Assembly: GCA_913048295.1 (NCBI GenBank)
Contig: CAJWWK010000016.1
Location: 1-41,491 of the forward strand
Origin: an uncultured Dehalococcoidia bacterium
GTDB lineage: Bacteria; Chloroflexota; Dehalococcoidia; Lucifugimonadales; Lucifugimonadaceae
Length of the DNA stretch: 41,491 bases
Direction: 5' to 3'
The notes beneath the pieces are model-generated. The model had not been told where the DNA came from and ran no database searches. It saw nothing but the letters and a program-made list of their open reading frames with translations. Both the position numbers and the translations under genes were made by a program. Shown here piece after piece: positions 14,953-24,213 of the stretch (positions are counted from its first letter, which is position 1; each line of letters opens with the position of its first letter).

Positions 14953-16268
14953 AAAGATCGGATTCCACTAATCAGCCGCCGCCCGGGCAGCAGGGCCAGG
15001 TAGGTAGATCGGGTCAGCGGTTCAGGGCCGTAATCTCAAATCCGTCTTACCGGCGGCTCTGGGGCATTGGCCTCACTTCCACGACTATGCGCTGGATGGA
15101 GACCGTTGCCCTCGGGATCTTTGTTTTTGAACTGACCGGTTCGCCGTTCTGGGTGGCCATGACAGGATTCCTCCGGATGATGCCGATGCTGCTACTGAGT
15201 CCCACGATCGGTCTCATCGCCGACAGGACCAACCGAAAGGTGCTGATGGGATCGACCATGGCAGCGTTATCGGTCGTTTACGTGGTGATGGGGCTGCTCG
15301 TTGCGACGGGGCATGTCGAGTTGTGGCACATCCTGGTTGGGGTTACGTTTTCGGGAATCATGTGGTCGACGGACTTTCCAGTGCGCCGGGCGATGATTGG
15401 CGACGCGGTTGGTGCCGGAGGTATTTCGACTGCCATTGGCATGGACATGGCGACCAGCAACTTTTCGCGCGTGATCGGACCGCTTGGCGCCGGGGCGTTT
15501 CTTGCCACGCTCGGGGTTCAGGCGGCCTACTTCACCGGGTCGGTGCTGTTTGCTATCGGCGCTTTGCTGGCTTTCTCGCTCCCGCACGTTGCGCCTGTCT
15601 CCGCACCGGGTTTGAGATCGGGTTATTTTGCCAATCTCGCCGAAGGTTTCAGACATGTGCGGGCGGATCGCATCATCGTTATCACGCTGATAATCACAAT
15701 CGTGATGAACGTGTTCGGGTTTCCTTACCAGCATATGGTGCCCGTTATCGGCGCAGAAACACTGAAAATCGGCCCGCTGCTGATTGGGTTGTTGCTGGCG
15801 GTCGAGGGAATGGGAGCGACAACGGCAGCGCTGATAATCGCACTGAAAGCGCGCCCCGGCGGTTACACGAAGATTTACGGGTTTGGTTCCCTCGCAGCCC
15901 TCGCCGCGATAGTGGCGTTTTCGCTTTCACCTTCCTATTGGATGGCACTGCCTGCTTTGTTGATCGGTGGATTCTCGATGGCAGGGTTTGCCACGATGCA
16001 AAGCATCATCATCATCACGTCGACACCGGCGGCAATCAGGGGAAGGGTGCTGGGGGTGCTTGCGGCAATGATCGGGACCGGTCCTATCGGTGCGCTGCTC
16101 ATCGGCGGGCTGGCAGTTTTGTGGGGCGCCAGCAATGCGGTGACCGCGCTTGCTGTCACCGGCCTCGTACTCACCATTATTCCGCTCGCGATTTGGCCGG
16201 GTTTCCTGCGCAGTTCGGTCGACCCCGGCGAATCATCCGCTGGTATCGTCACCGAGGGCGAGCGATAG
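14949..16268 (+). CDS. MFS_3-type transporter
   Basis: A 439-residue integral membrane protein with 10-12 hydrophobic segments, of the MFS_3 (EntS-like exporter) group. The N terminus carries NPSYRRLWGIGL before TM1, and the loop after TM2 has the GLIADRTNRK signature (GxxxDRxxRK). The start is taken at TTG 14949, which overlaps the SNase-like stop (TTGA); a longer frame from 14853 would extend 96 bp into that gene. The 40-residue hydrophilic head is proline/glutamine rich. Such transporters usually export small molecules, but the substrate is unknown. Two more members of this group occur at 21397 and 22860. Confidence 0.85.
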   Translation: MKRSDSTNQPPPGQQGQVGRSGQRFRAVISNPSYRRLWGIGLTSTTMRWMETVALGIFVFELTGSPFWVAMTGFLRMMPMLLLSPTIGLIADRTNRKVLMGSTMAALSVVYVVMGLLVATGHVELWHILVGVTFSGIMWSTDFPVRRAMIGDAVGAGGISTAIGMDMATSNFSRVIGPLGAGAFLATLGVQAAYFTGSVLFAIGALLAFSLPHVAPVSAPGLRSGYFANLAEGFRHVRADRIIVITLIITIVMNVFGFPYQHMVPVIGAETLKIGPLLIGLLLAVEGMGATTAALIIALKARPGGYTKIYGFGSLAALAAIVAFSLSPSYWMALPALLIGGFSMAGFATMQSIIIITSTPAAIRGRVLGVLAAMIGTGPIGALLIGGLAVLWGASNAVTALAVTGLVLTIIPLAIWPGFLRSSVDPGESSAGIVTEGER

Positions 16269-16358
16269 TACGTACAAGAACATGACGAGGAAAATCAGCA
16301 GAATCACGAGCCGTGGGCTAATAATATTTTTCAAGTTTCCTGACCTGTGAGGTTTTGA

Positions 16359-17234
16359 TTGGCCTTTAGCGACCGCGACGACGATTCAATTTATTCCCTG
16401 TTCGCCCTCGATATCGACGGCACCATGATCGGCGCAGACCGGATCGTGCATGCCGATCTGGTAGCGGCGATCGGCCGCGTGCAATCGCTGGGTGCAACCG
16501 TTTCGATAGCGACCGGGAGGGCGCTCGCACCGGCGTTGCGGGTGGCAGAGCAGGCCGGTGCCGCCGGGCCGGTCATCTGCTTCCAGGGTGCCATGACGTT
16601 CGATCCGGTTGCACACTCGGAATTGCGACACGTTCGGCTGAGCTGGGATTCTACAACGCGCGCCATCAGCGGATTGACCGAAAAAGTTTCCGTGGTAATG
16701 CTGTTCCTACATGGCGACGTGTGGGTCGAACGGAGGACTGACTGGATTGACGGCTATGTTGAACGGATGGGGTTAGCCATCAGGTACAGCGATTCGCTGA
16801 TTTCGATGGCTGACAGGGGCCCCACTTCGATTGTGGGTGTTGGTGACCCGGCAACTATCGAGGCGGCCGTTTCGTCTCTGCGCACGCAGCTGGACGGGTC
16901 TGCTCTGGTCACACATTCACTTCCGAACCTCTGTGAAGTTGAGGCTATTGGAGCGGGTAAAGACCTCGCAGTCGAGCACCTGGCAACAAGACTCGGAATC
17001 ACCAAAGCAAATGTGGTCGCGGTTGGTGATGAAAAAGGCGACCGGACGATGGTCGAGTGGGCGGGGCTGGGTGTTGCGATCGAGGGTGGAGATCCCGAAT
17101 TGATGGCCATCGCAGATGTCGTCATTGCCCGACCTGAAGAGTCGGGATTGGCTGAATTCCTCGAATCCTTGGCCGACTCCGGCAGGATCGGACCGTCCCC
17201 ACCGGTTGCAAGCGCTGGCCGGGCCCGGCAATAA
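16359..17234 (+). CDS. HAD-superfamily (Cof-type, IIB) phosphatase
   Basis: A 291-residue HAD hydrolase. Motif I is ALDIDGT (nucleophile D18, acid D20), motif II SIATGR (49-54), K201 serves as motif III (GAGKDLAVEHL), and motif IV is VGDEKGDRTM with D224 and D228. The middle IIB cap domain covers about 85-190. It would dephosphorylate a sugar phosphate or similar phosphometabolite. The frame starts at TTG 16359, with GTGAGGT just upstream. A ribokinase gene follows after 38 bp, so the pair may act on related sugars. The C-terminal 25 residues are a low-complexity tail. Confidence 0.85.
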   Translation: MAFSDRDDDSIYSLFALDIDGTMIGADRIVHADLVAAIGRVQSLGATVSIATGRALAPALRVAEQAGAAGPVICFQGAMTFDPVAHSELRHVRLSWDSTTRAISGLTEKVSVVMLFLHGDVWVERRTDWIDGYVERMGLAIRYSDSLISMADRGPTSIVGVGDPATIEAAVSSLRTQLDGSALVTHSLPNLCEVEAIGAGKDLAVEHLATRLGITKANVVAVGDEKGDRTMVEWAGLGVAIEGGDPELMAIADVVIARPEESGLAEFLESLADSGRIGPSPPVASAGRARQ

Positions 17235-17272
17235 TCGCACCTGCAATTTCTCAAGTATGCGAGTAGGCACTG

Positions 17273-18199
17273 TTGAAAGATGTAATCGTCCTTGGCGGAC
17301 TGAATATGGACCTGATCGTCGAGACGCCGCGGCTGGCGGGTCCCGGCGAGACGGCCGAGGGTAGCCGTTTTTACACGACACCGGGCGGGAAGGGCGGAAA
17401 CCAGGCCGTTGCAGCGGCGCGTCTTGCTGAAAGTCCGGGCACGGTAAAGATGGTCGGACGGATTGGCGACGATGGCTTCGGCGAGGAGATGGCGCAGTTC
17501 ATGCGCAGTGAGGGTATCGACACCTCGCTGCTCCGCCCGAAGGCGGGCATCGCCTCGGGGATAGCAGTCATATTCATTCTTCCCGATGGCGAGAACCATG
17601 TGAACCCGGTTTACGGTGCGAACGGTCTTTGTGACGAACAGCAATCCGACGACGTCACGGGCGCGCTTGTGAATGCCGGAGTCCTGCTGTGCCAGCAGGA
17701 GGTGCCGCTAACGGCTACGAGGGCGTCGATAGAGGCAGCAGCAAAAGCCGGGGTGGCCGTCATTCTGGACCCCGCTCCGGTTCGAGATGTCCCTGACGGG
17801 TTTTACGATTCGGTGACCATCTTGACCCCGAACCAGGGAGAGGCATCGTCCATGGCGGGAATAGAAGTTATCGACTCTACTTCAGCTAAGTCAGCGGCCC
17901 GTAAAATCCGCGATACCGGGATTGTAACGGTGATCGTAACGCTTGGCGACCAGGGTGCGTGGGTCGAGAGCGATGGCGTTTCCGAGTTGCTCGACCCGTT
18001 CAAGGTAAATGTCGTTGCTACCGTGGCGGCTGGCGATGCATTTAACGGCGGGCTAGGGACGGGCCTCGCATCGGGAATGGACCTGCTCGAAGCGGCAAGG
18101 CTGGGAATGGCCGCGGGGGCGGTGTGCGTGAGCAGAGACGGCGCGCAGGAGGCGATGCCGAGCAGGGCAGAGGCCGAGGCGTTGCTGAGGGGTCGTTAA
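17273..18199 (+). CDS. Ribokinase-like PfkB-family sugar kinase
   Basis: A 308-residue PfkB kinase. The N-terminal substrate motif PGGKGGNQAVAAARL (37-51) is that of ribokinases, NQGEA (187-191) is at the ATP side, and VAAGDAFNGGL (251-261) holds the catalytic base D255. The usual DTTGAGD is changed to ATVAAGD; the base remains, but the Asp and the first Gly of the anion hole motif are substituted. It would phosphorylate ribose or another pentose or nucleoside. The start is TTG 17273. It is converging with pyrD, 18 bp apart. Confidence 0.85.
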   Translation: MKDVIVLGGLNMDLIVETPRLAGPGETAEGSRFYTTPGGKGGNQAVAAARLAESPGTVKMVGRIGDDGFGEEMAQFMRSEGIDTSLLRPKAGIASGIAVIFILPDGENHVNPVYGANGLCDEQQSDDVTGALVNAGVLLCQQEVPLTATRASIEAAAKAGVAVILDPAPVRDVPDGFYDSVTILTPNQGEASSMAGIEVIDSTSAKSAARKIRDTGIVTVIVTLGDQGAWVESDGVSELLDPFKVNVVATVAAGDAFNGGLGTGLASGMDLLEAARLGMAAGAVCVSRDGAQEAMPSRAEAEALLRGR

Positions 18200-18217
18200 T
18201 GCGAGCATGTTGCGCGG

Positions 18218-19255
18218 TCACTTCACGGTGGGCGGGGGACCGGTAATGTCGGCCACAGTTTCGATGCCCGCGACCGACATGAGCTTTGCCAGTCGACGGT
18301 TGAGCCGTGAGGGAAGACCGGGGCCTTCGTAGATGAACGATGTGTAGAGTTGGACGGCGGACGCGCCCGAGGCCATGAGTTTCCAGACTTGCTCGGCGGT
18401 AGAGACACCTCCACAGGCGATGATCGCAGCATTTCCCTGAACGAGGGCCTGTACATCGGCGATCATCAACTCGGTGTGCTCGAACAGCGGGGCACCGCTC
18501 AATCCCCCCCTGCCGACCTTCAGGCGGCGGCTTTCGATCGGGTGGGTGTTGGCGATGACCAGTCCATCGGCCCCGGCGTCGACCGCGGTTTCTGCCAGCT
18601 TCAAAATATCGCGGCGGTTGTCGGTGTCGCGGGGCCACGGGGGCAGCTTTACGAAGAGCGGGACCTGCTTATCGGCAACCAGTCCTTCGATCAGCCCGCG
18701 GAGCCTTCCCGGTTCGTGAAATATTCGCAGCCCTGCGGTGTTGGGACTGCTGATGTTCAGTTCAATTCCAGCGACCAGCGGCTGTGTTCGGCGCAGGCAC
18801 TCGACGATCTCATCTTCGATAGTCCCGGCGATGCTCACCAGTATCCGGTCTCGCTGACGCCGGTGCTTGCCGAGTCGCTTCAGCGCGGCCTCAAGGCCCT
18901 GACCGGGGAATCCCAGCGAGTTCATCAGGGCTTTTTGGTCGGTAATCCTGGCGACCCGGGGCTTCGGATTGCCGGGCCGCGACGACAGCGTCACCGTTCC
19001 GCCAGTCACGAAACCGAAACCGAGCTTCAGCACCGATCCGAGGACCCTGCAGTCCTTATCGTAACCGGCCGCCAATCCGATGGGTGTGGGGAGCGAAATA
19101 CCGGCGAGATCGGTCGCAAGCCTGCTGTTGCGCGCACCGTTGAACGGTCGGAAAGCGTTCCAGACGCCCGGCACCGACAGCGCAATTTCGGATGCCTTGT
19201 GTGCGCTCTCCGGGGGTAATTTGAATATCAGCGGTCTTGCGACCAGAATGTAAAT
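18218..19255 (-). CDS. pyrD: Dihydroorotate dehydrogenase (quinone), class 2, with unusual start
   Basis: Class 2 PyrD oxidises dihydroorotate to orotate in pyrimidine synthesis and passes electrons to membrane quinone, here probably menaquinone. Motifs: GLAAGYDKD for FMN/substrate, NISSPNTAGLR with the class 2 catalytic Ser, ANTHP, and ACGGVSTAEQVWKLMASGASAVQLYTS near the C terminus. The first canonical start is GTG at 19174. However, the 27 codons upstream in frame encode YILVARPLIFKLPPESAHKA, the membrane-binding helix region that class 2 enzymes need. No ATG, GTG or TTG lies between the in-frame TAA (19264-19262) and that region, so ATT (19255 or 19249) or CTG (19246) may start translation. 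GGAG lies 13 bp before the ATT at 19255. Confidence 0.85.
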   Translation of the reverse strand: MYILVARPLIFKLPPESAHKASEIALSVPGVWNAFRPFNGARNSRLATDLAGISLPTPIGLAAGYDKDCRVLGSVLKLGFGFVTGGTVTLSSRPGNPKPRVARITDQKALMNSLGFPGQGLEAALKRLGKHRRQRDRILVSIAGTIEDEIVECLRRTQPLVAGIELNISSPNTAGLRIFHEPGRLRGLIEGLVADKQVPLFVKLPPWPRDTDNRRDILKLAETAVDAGADGLVIANTHPIESRRLKVGRGGLSGAPLFEHTELMIADVQALVQGNAAIIACGGVSTAEQVWKLMASGASAVQLYTSFIYEGPGLPSRLNRRLAKLMSVAGIETVADITGPPPTVK

Positions 19256-19395
19256 GCTCGTTTATCTACTCCAAAACAGCGCGCAGGGGTCCTGTGATCG
19301 GCCTTATTCCCGGTTACGTCCAGAATAACCAGAAGTAGGATGTTAATCGCCCCCAGCCCGAACCTCGATTCAGGTCATACACTAAGTCGATACAA

Positions 19396-20250
19396 ATGGC
19401 TCTCGAATATCACATAGGCGATGCTGACAACCCGAGAGGGCACGCGCTTATCTACTTCCGGGATGGCTCTGATCCCGAAAAAGTGGGCGCGGCATACATT
19501 GTTATGCTCCCGGTTTCGGTCGACATCAGCAAATACGTACCGCCGTTTCTGGCCGGCCAGGTAGAGCAGCTCGGCACGGGCGACATGTCTTCGTTCGCCT
19601 TCCCGCCCGCCCCCGAACCGGTGCCTTCGGAATCGTGGTTGCGAGAGACGGCACGTGTGCGTGGCGACGACCTGTTGTTCGGCGGCGTTGCGAACTTGGA
19701 GGACGTTACATCGTTGATGGCCGCGGTCGCAGATATCGCAGCCGAGTATTCATCGCAATACGAGAGCGCCACTGGCCTGACCGCCGCAGGCACGCAGCTG
19801 CAGGTCGATGGCGGTGAACTCGATTCAGGCATAGACACGGCTGCGAGCGGAGCGGGACCGACCGATGATGTGCACGACGTGATGTACGGCCTGATGGCGG
19901 AGGCCGACCTGCTGACCGAGTTGACGAAACTCATGGGGCGCTTGCAGTACGAATCGAGTGGTGGGGATGTAGGGGGAGCCCGCGAAAGCGAGGCAAAGAT
20001 ACGTGCGATTGGGCGGCATATTCCCGAGAATCGCCGAATCGACCTGCTTGTTGGCGCGGCACTCGACAGACACCCCGATTCGGCCCAGCGGGCCCAGCTC
20101 TACCTCGAACGCGTGTTTGCGATGTACCGGGAAGACTACACAAGGGTTCACACGATCGAGCAGGAGATAAAACAGCTTGCGCCGGACTCTCCCGGTTCTT
20201 CCGAAACCCCGGACGCTGCGCCAACGAACGAACCACCCGAGTCGTCGTGA
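19396..20250 (+). CDS. Conserved-looking protein of unknown function
   Basis: A 284-residue soluble protein I do not recognise. Residues 1-70 look like a compact mixed fold (ALEYHIGDADNPRGHALIYF, then a strand YIVMLPVSVDISKYVPPF). Residues 95-215 are mainly helical with an acidic, low-complexity stretch around 130-155. After that come a helical block with ENRRIDLLVGAALDR and a C-terminal disordered, proline/serine-rich tail (about 262-284). No signal peptide, membrane segment or catalytic motif is visible. There is no good ribosome binding site before the ATG. It lies between divergent pyrD and convergent threonine dehydratase. Codon use looks like that of its neighbours, so I take it as a real gene. 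Confidence 0.65.
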   Translation: MALEYHIGDADNPRGHALIYFRDGSDPEKVGAAYIVMLPVSVDISKYVPPFLAGQVEQLGTGDMSSFAFPPAPEPVPSESWLRETARVRGDDLLFGGVANLEDVTSLMAAVADIAAEYSSQYESATGLTAAGTQLQVDGGELDSGIDTAASGAGPTDDVHDVMYGLMAEADLLTELTKLMGRLQYESSGGDVGGARESEAKIRAIGRHIPENRRIDLLVGAALDRHPDSAQRAQLYLERVFAMYREDYTRVHTIEQEIKQLAPDSPGSSETPDAAPTNEPPESS

Positions 20251-20284
20251 CCAGGCCTGCGTTACCGGGTGATCTCCACCGGCG

Positions 20285-21256
20285 TCAGGCAAGCGCTGCA
20301 TTCAGTTGATCGGTAGTGATGTTCCCACCACTGGCGATTAGCACGACTCGCTTACCTTGCAGACGTTCTTTCATGTTGATTGCGGCCGCGAGCGGGGCTG
20401 CCCCGGCGTGCTCAACCAGGGTCCTGGTTCCCTCGACGTAGCGCTTGATCGCCTGCATGATTTCCGAATCGCCCACAAGCACAAACTCCTGTAGCCGGTT
20501 GCGGAGTATTCCGATCGGGAAGCCGTAGGCCGACTCCGTCGCCAGTCCCTCGGCGATCGTCGTCATCGGATAGGTCTCGAAACGACCGGTCTGCCATGCA
20601 TAGAACGCCGCGGGTGCCAGGGCTGCCTGGGCTCCGATTACCCGCGTCGATGGCGACATGGTGTCGGTGACGATGCACGCCCCTGACGCCCCGGAACCCG
20701 CTCCGACCGGGACGATTATGAAGTCTATGTCTGACAGGTCCTCGTGAATTTCCAGTGAGTAGGTTGCGACTCCCGCCACCAGCGCCGGTTCGTTTGCTAC
20801 GTGGACACAGCGCATTCCAGTTTCCCGGGAGATTTCCTCGGCACGTTCTCGAGAGCGTTCGAATACATCGCCGTGAAAGATCACCTCAGCGCCCAGTGCC
20901 GAGATTGCCGCGGCCTTAGCGGGGTTGGCACCCTCGGGCAACACCACAGTGCATGCTGCTCCGAACGCCCGGGCGGCGTACGCGACCGACTGGCCGTGAT
21001 TTCCTGAAGAGGCCGTCACAAACCCCCTGTCGCGTTCGTCCAGCGTCGTTTGCGAAACCAGGTTTATACCGCCGCGGACCTTGAACGCACCCAGCAACTG
21101 GAAGTTTTCATGCTTGACCCACACATCGGCATCCAGCAGCTCAGAGAGGACCGGGTAGTGTCTCAGAGGGGTCCTGAGAACGTGATCTTCGATGGCGGTC
21201 CTCGCCTGAAGGATGTCATCGAGGGTTGGCTCTTTCAGGCCGGGCGCGTCGGGCAT
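20285..21256 (-). CDS. Threonine dehydratase-like PLP enzyme
   Basis: A 323-residue fold-type II PLP enzyme of the threonine/serine dehydratase (or serine racemase) group, which removes ammonia from hydroxy amino acids to give 2-oxoacids. The PLP lysine is K59 in NFQLLGAFKVRGG, the phosphate/substrate loop is SSGNHGQS (83-90), the glycine-rich phosphate loop is VGAGSGASG, and the C-terminal IASGGN binds the pyridine ring. There is no C-terminal ACT regulatory domain, so this is the short, catabolic-type form. ATG 21256 has AAGG upstream; the longer GTG start at 21295 has none. It is divergent from the MFS gene at 21397. Confidence 0.85.
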   Translation of the reverse strand: MPDAPGLKEPTLDDILQARTAIEDHVLRTPLRHYPVLSELLDADVWVKHENFQLLGAFKVRGGINLVSQTTLDERDRGFVTASSGNHGQSVAYAARAFGAACTVVLPEGANPAKAAAISALGAEVIFHGDVFERSRERAEEISRETGMRCVHVANEPALVAGVATYSLEIHEDLSDIDFIIVPVGAGSGASGACIVTDTMSPSTRVIGAQAALAPAAFYAWQTGRFETYPMTTIAEGLATESAYGFPIGILRNRLQEFVLVGDSEIMQAIKRYVEGTRTLVEHAGAAPLAAAINMKERLQGKRVVLIASGGNITTDQLNAALA

Positions 21257-21396
21257 CTGGTGGATCCTTGCAAAAGAAGGGGGATCTGGGAACACCTGAG
21301 AAGGGGGAGTGCATCTCAGGGCAGCAGACTACATGAGCCAGGGGATTACGGGGGGGCCAGCAACGGAAAATTTTCACATACAGGCAATCCAGGCGG

Positions 21397-22761
21397 GTGT
21401 ACCCTTCGTTTTCAGGTCGCCCCAGTTTGCGGGCGGAATTCCGCTGTGAGCGATGCTTGGCAGTCCGAAATCCAGTAGAAAAAAAAGCAGAATCGACTGA
21501 GGCGACTCGGCCGGCTGGCCGCGCACCCGGTTTCGGTGTACTCGGCAGGTTGTTCAGGCACACCTTCGAAGCGGTCATCGACCACCGCGATTTCCGCATG
21601 CTCTGGTTTGGCATGGTGCTCTCCATGGGCGGATTCCAGATGCAGATGGTCGCCCGTGGGATATTAGTGTATGAGTTGACGGACGATGCGCTCATTACCG
21701 GAATGGTTGGACTGGGATTCGCTCCGAGCCTCCTGGTAGTTTCCCTTTTCGGTGGCGTCCTGGGTGATCGGATGGACAGGCGGCTGATTATTCAGCTGTC
21801 GCAAATAGGCAACGGATTACTTGCTGGTGTCGTGGGTTACCTGATTATCAGCGGAAGCGTCGTGTGGGGTCACCTGTTTGCAGTTTCCGTCGCGCAAGGA
21901 GCTATGTTCGCCCTACAGATGCCCGCAAGACAGGCCGCGATTCCCTCGCTGGTCGGAAAGAACCAGCTGGCAAACGCCTTTGCACTGAACGCAATGGCGA
22001 TGAGCATCATGACGCTGCTGGCTCCAGCGCTTGCAGGCGTGATGTATCAGGTGAGCGGTCCCGAATATGTCTACTTGATTGTCACCGGGGTGATGCTGAG
22101 TTCGGTTATTTTCACATCGCTGGTCCCCAGGATGATCCCGGAAAAACATGACAGCAAAACCTCTGTGTTCCAGAACATTTCTGCCGGGTTCAAATACATC
22201 GGTCGCAACAAATTTGTACTGAACCTGATGATCTACAGCGTGATTGTCGCCCTGTTATCCATGCCGTTCAGAATGCTGGTTCAGGTCTACGCCAAGGACG
22301 TTTATGGCTCTGAGCCTTCACAGGTTGGTCTGCTGTTAACCGCACTTGGAATTGGTGGATTGGTGGGCTCGATATCGATAGCGAACCTGCGCAAGGGACA
22401 TCACCGTGGTTGGATATTGCTTGGTGGCGCATTCGTGTCGGGCGCTGCGCTCACCCTTATCGTCGGAGTTCCCGTATATGCTGCCGGAATCATCGGGATG
22501 GTCGGGGTAGGCCTTGGGGAACAGGCCCGCTGGGCGCTTGGCCAGAGTCTGATGATGGAAAACACAGACGACGAATTCCGGGCGAGGGTCATGAGCGTTC
22601 TCATGATGACTTTCGGAATGCTGCCGCTTGGGATGCTCCCCCTTGGATATGCGATGAAAAAGCTCGGTGCCCAACCCGCGGTTGGAATTAGCGCGACACT
22701 GCTGCTGGTCTTCGCGGTGCTGTCGGTGTTCATGTTGCCCCGCCTCCGCAAGGCCCAGTAG
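21397..22761 (+). CDS. MFS_3-type transporter, tandem paralogue A
   Basis: A membrane protein of up to 454 residues with about 12 hydrophobic segments. Conserved points are HRDFRMLWFGMVLSMGGFQMQM at TM1, the loop GGVLGDRMDRRLIIQLSQ after TM2, MPARQAAIPSLV in the mid loop, and HRGWILLGG and FRARVMSVLMM in the C-terminal half. The start is uncertain: GTG 21397 lacks a proper ribosome binding site and the first 45 residues are hydrophilic; TTG 21457 is an alternative. It shares its whole layout with the next gene, so the two arose by duplication. They may act as a pair or on different substrates; no substrate is indicated. Confidence 0.85.
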   Translation: MYPSFSGRPSLRAEFRCERCLAVRNPVEKKAESTEATRPAGRAPGFGVLGRLFRHTFEAVIDHRDFRMLWFGMVLSMGGFQMQMVARGILVYELTDDALITGMVGLGFAPSLLVVSLFGGVLGDRMDRRLIIQLSQIGNGLLAGVVGYLIISGSVVWGHLFAVSVAQGAMFALQMPARQAAIPSLVGKNQLANAFALNAMAMSIMTLLAPALAGVMYQVSGPEYVYLIVTGVMLSSVIFTSLVPRMIPEKHDSKTSVFQNISAGFKYIGRNKFVLNLMIYSVIVALLSMPFRMLVQVYAKDVYGSEPSQVGLLLTALGIGGLVGSISIANLRKGHHRGWILLGGAFVSGAALTLIVGVPVYAAGIIGMVGVGLGEQARWALGQSLMMENTDDEFRARVMSVLMMTFGMLPLGMLPLGYAMKKLGAQPAVGISATLLLVFAVLSVFMLPRLRKAQ

Positions 22762-22859
22762 ATTTTTCGTTCGACAGCAGGAGCATGTGCTTGCGGTGCG
22801 TCGAATGCTGCCAGTTGCGTGCAGTCGATCGTTTAGTCAAATAAAAATAACCCCACCGC

Positions 22860-24131
22860 TTGTCATTAAAAATCCCCATACCGCTCCCCAGCTCGAGGCG
22901 CGTCCGCGCAAGGGTGAAACGGAACCGACTGGCCTCGAGAACGTTTTCCTCGCTCGGTCAATCAGACTTCCGCCACCTCTGGTTTGGGATGCTGCTGCTC
23001 ATGGCCGCGATGAACATCCAGATGCTCTCTCGCGGCTACCTGACCTGGGAGTTGACCCATTCGCCCATTGCCGTGGTGGTCGTGGGGGCGGGCTTCGCAC
23101 CGCCGATTCTGTTGCTTTCGCTTTACGGCGGGGCAGTTGCCGACCGCTATGCCCGCAAGCGGATAATCCAACTGGGTCAGCTGGCAATGCTGGTCATTTC
23201 GCTGTTCATCGCGTTTTCGATTTCCACCGGCACAGTCACTGTTTATCACCTGATCGGCGCATCGCTGGGTCAGGGCACGATATGGGCGTTCCTGATGCCG
23301 GCCAGGCAGGCAATCGTTGCCGATCTTGTCGATGACGAACACCTGACCAACGCGGTCGCCCTGAATGCGTCGGGGATGTCGCTGATGACCCTTGCCGCAC
23401 CGGGGATCGGTGGGTTGATCTACGGAATCTGGGGTCCGGCGGCGACCTACTTCACGATTTCTGGACTGACGATTGGTGCGTACGTTTTGACGGGCTTCGT
23501 CCCTCTCATGGCGCCGGTGGCCCGAGGAAGTCGACGAATGTGGCGCGATATCAAGGAAGGACTTGCCTACACAAAGCACAACCGCACGGTGATGATGTTG
23601 TTGCTCGTGGCGCTCAGCACGGCCATTCTCGCAATGCCGTTCAGGTCACTTTTGCCGGTGCAGATCGAACGTGTTTTCAACATGAAGGTCGAAGCGCTGG
23701 GCCTGCTATTGAGCATGATCGGCGTTGGTTCGCTCTTCGGGTCCCTGGTGATCGCCGGGCTGTCTAAGAACAACCACCGTGGCTGGGTGTTGCTTGGAAC
23801 GAGTCTACTTTCGGGGATTGCCATTCTTCTGGCGGCAGCTACTACTTCCTACGCCGTGGCGCTCGTCATCATGGTCGTCCTCGGAGTCGGTGACTCCGGG
23901 AGGCGTGCGCTGAACGCGTCGCTGATCATGGAGGAGACCGATCCCGAATACCGCGGTCGCGTGATGGGTGTTTACATGGTCAACTTCGGGCTGATCCCGC
24001 TGGGGGCCATTCCGCTGGGGTTCATTGCCCAGTGGTTCGATGTGCGTCTGTCGTTTGCGGTGGCGGGCGGTGCTCTTGTCGCGGCAGCACTTGGCTACAC
24101 CGTGTTGACCAGCCGAATTCGCCGACTGTAG
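22860..24131 (+). CDS. MFS_3-type transporter, tandem paralogue B
   Basis: A 423-residue transporter. It matches the preceding protein block by block: SDFRHLWFGMLLLMAAMNIQML at TM1, GGAVADRYARKRIIQLGQ, MPARQAIVADLV, NNHRGWVLLG and YRGRVMGVYMVNFGLIPLGAIPLGF. The start is a TTG at 22860 in a region without a clear ribosome binding site. The 98-bp gap after paralogue A holds an A-rich stretch but no terminator, so the two genes may share a transcript. Drug, siderophore or metabolite export is the usual role of the group; here it is not determined. Confidence 0.85.
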   Translation: MSLKIPIPLPSSRRVRARVKRNRLASRTFSSLGQSDFRHLWFGMLLLMAAMNIQMLSRGYLTWELTHSPIAVVVVGAGFAPPILLLSLYGGAVADRYARKRIIQLGQLAMLVISLFIAFSISTGTVTVYHLIGASLGQGTIWAFLMPARQAIVADLVDDEHLTNAVALNASGMSLMTLAAPGIGGLIYGIWGPAATYFTISGLTIGAYVLTGFVPLMAPVARGSRRMWRDIKEGLAYTKHNRTVMMLLLVALSTAILAMPFRSLLPVQIERVFNMKVEALGLLLSMIGVGSLFGSLVIAGLSKNNHRGWVLLGTSLLSGIAILLAAATTSYAVALVIMVVLGVGDSGRRALNASLIMEETDPEYRGRVMGVYMVNFGLIPLGAIPLGFIAQWFDVRLSFAVAGGALVAAALGYTVLTSRIRRL

Positions 24132-24213
24132 TCGAATCTGTTGTTCTTTCCGGCAATTTTGGTGTGAAGCGGTCATTTGGTCGCGGGGCGGCAAGTAGAC
24201 TTCAAAGCGTCAA

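Noticed and set aside
15323..16285. Long plus-strand frame of 320 codons.
   Set aside because: It is a shifted frame of the MFS gene at 14949-16268; its translation is rich in His, Arg and Gly without domains.
18350..19219. Plus-strand frame of 289 codons opposite pyrD.
   Set aside because: The minus strand gives a convincing dihydroorotate dehydrogenase; this is its antisense shadow.
22667..23335. Plus-strand frame of 222 codons.
   Set aside because: A frame shadow spanning the end of MFS paralogue A and the start of paralogue B, which both read well in their own frames.
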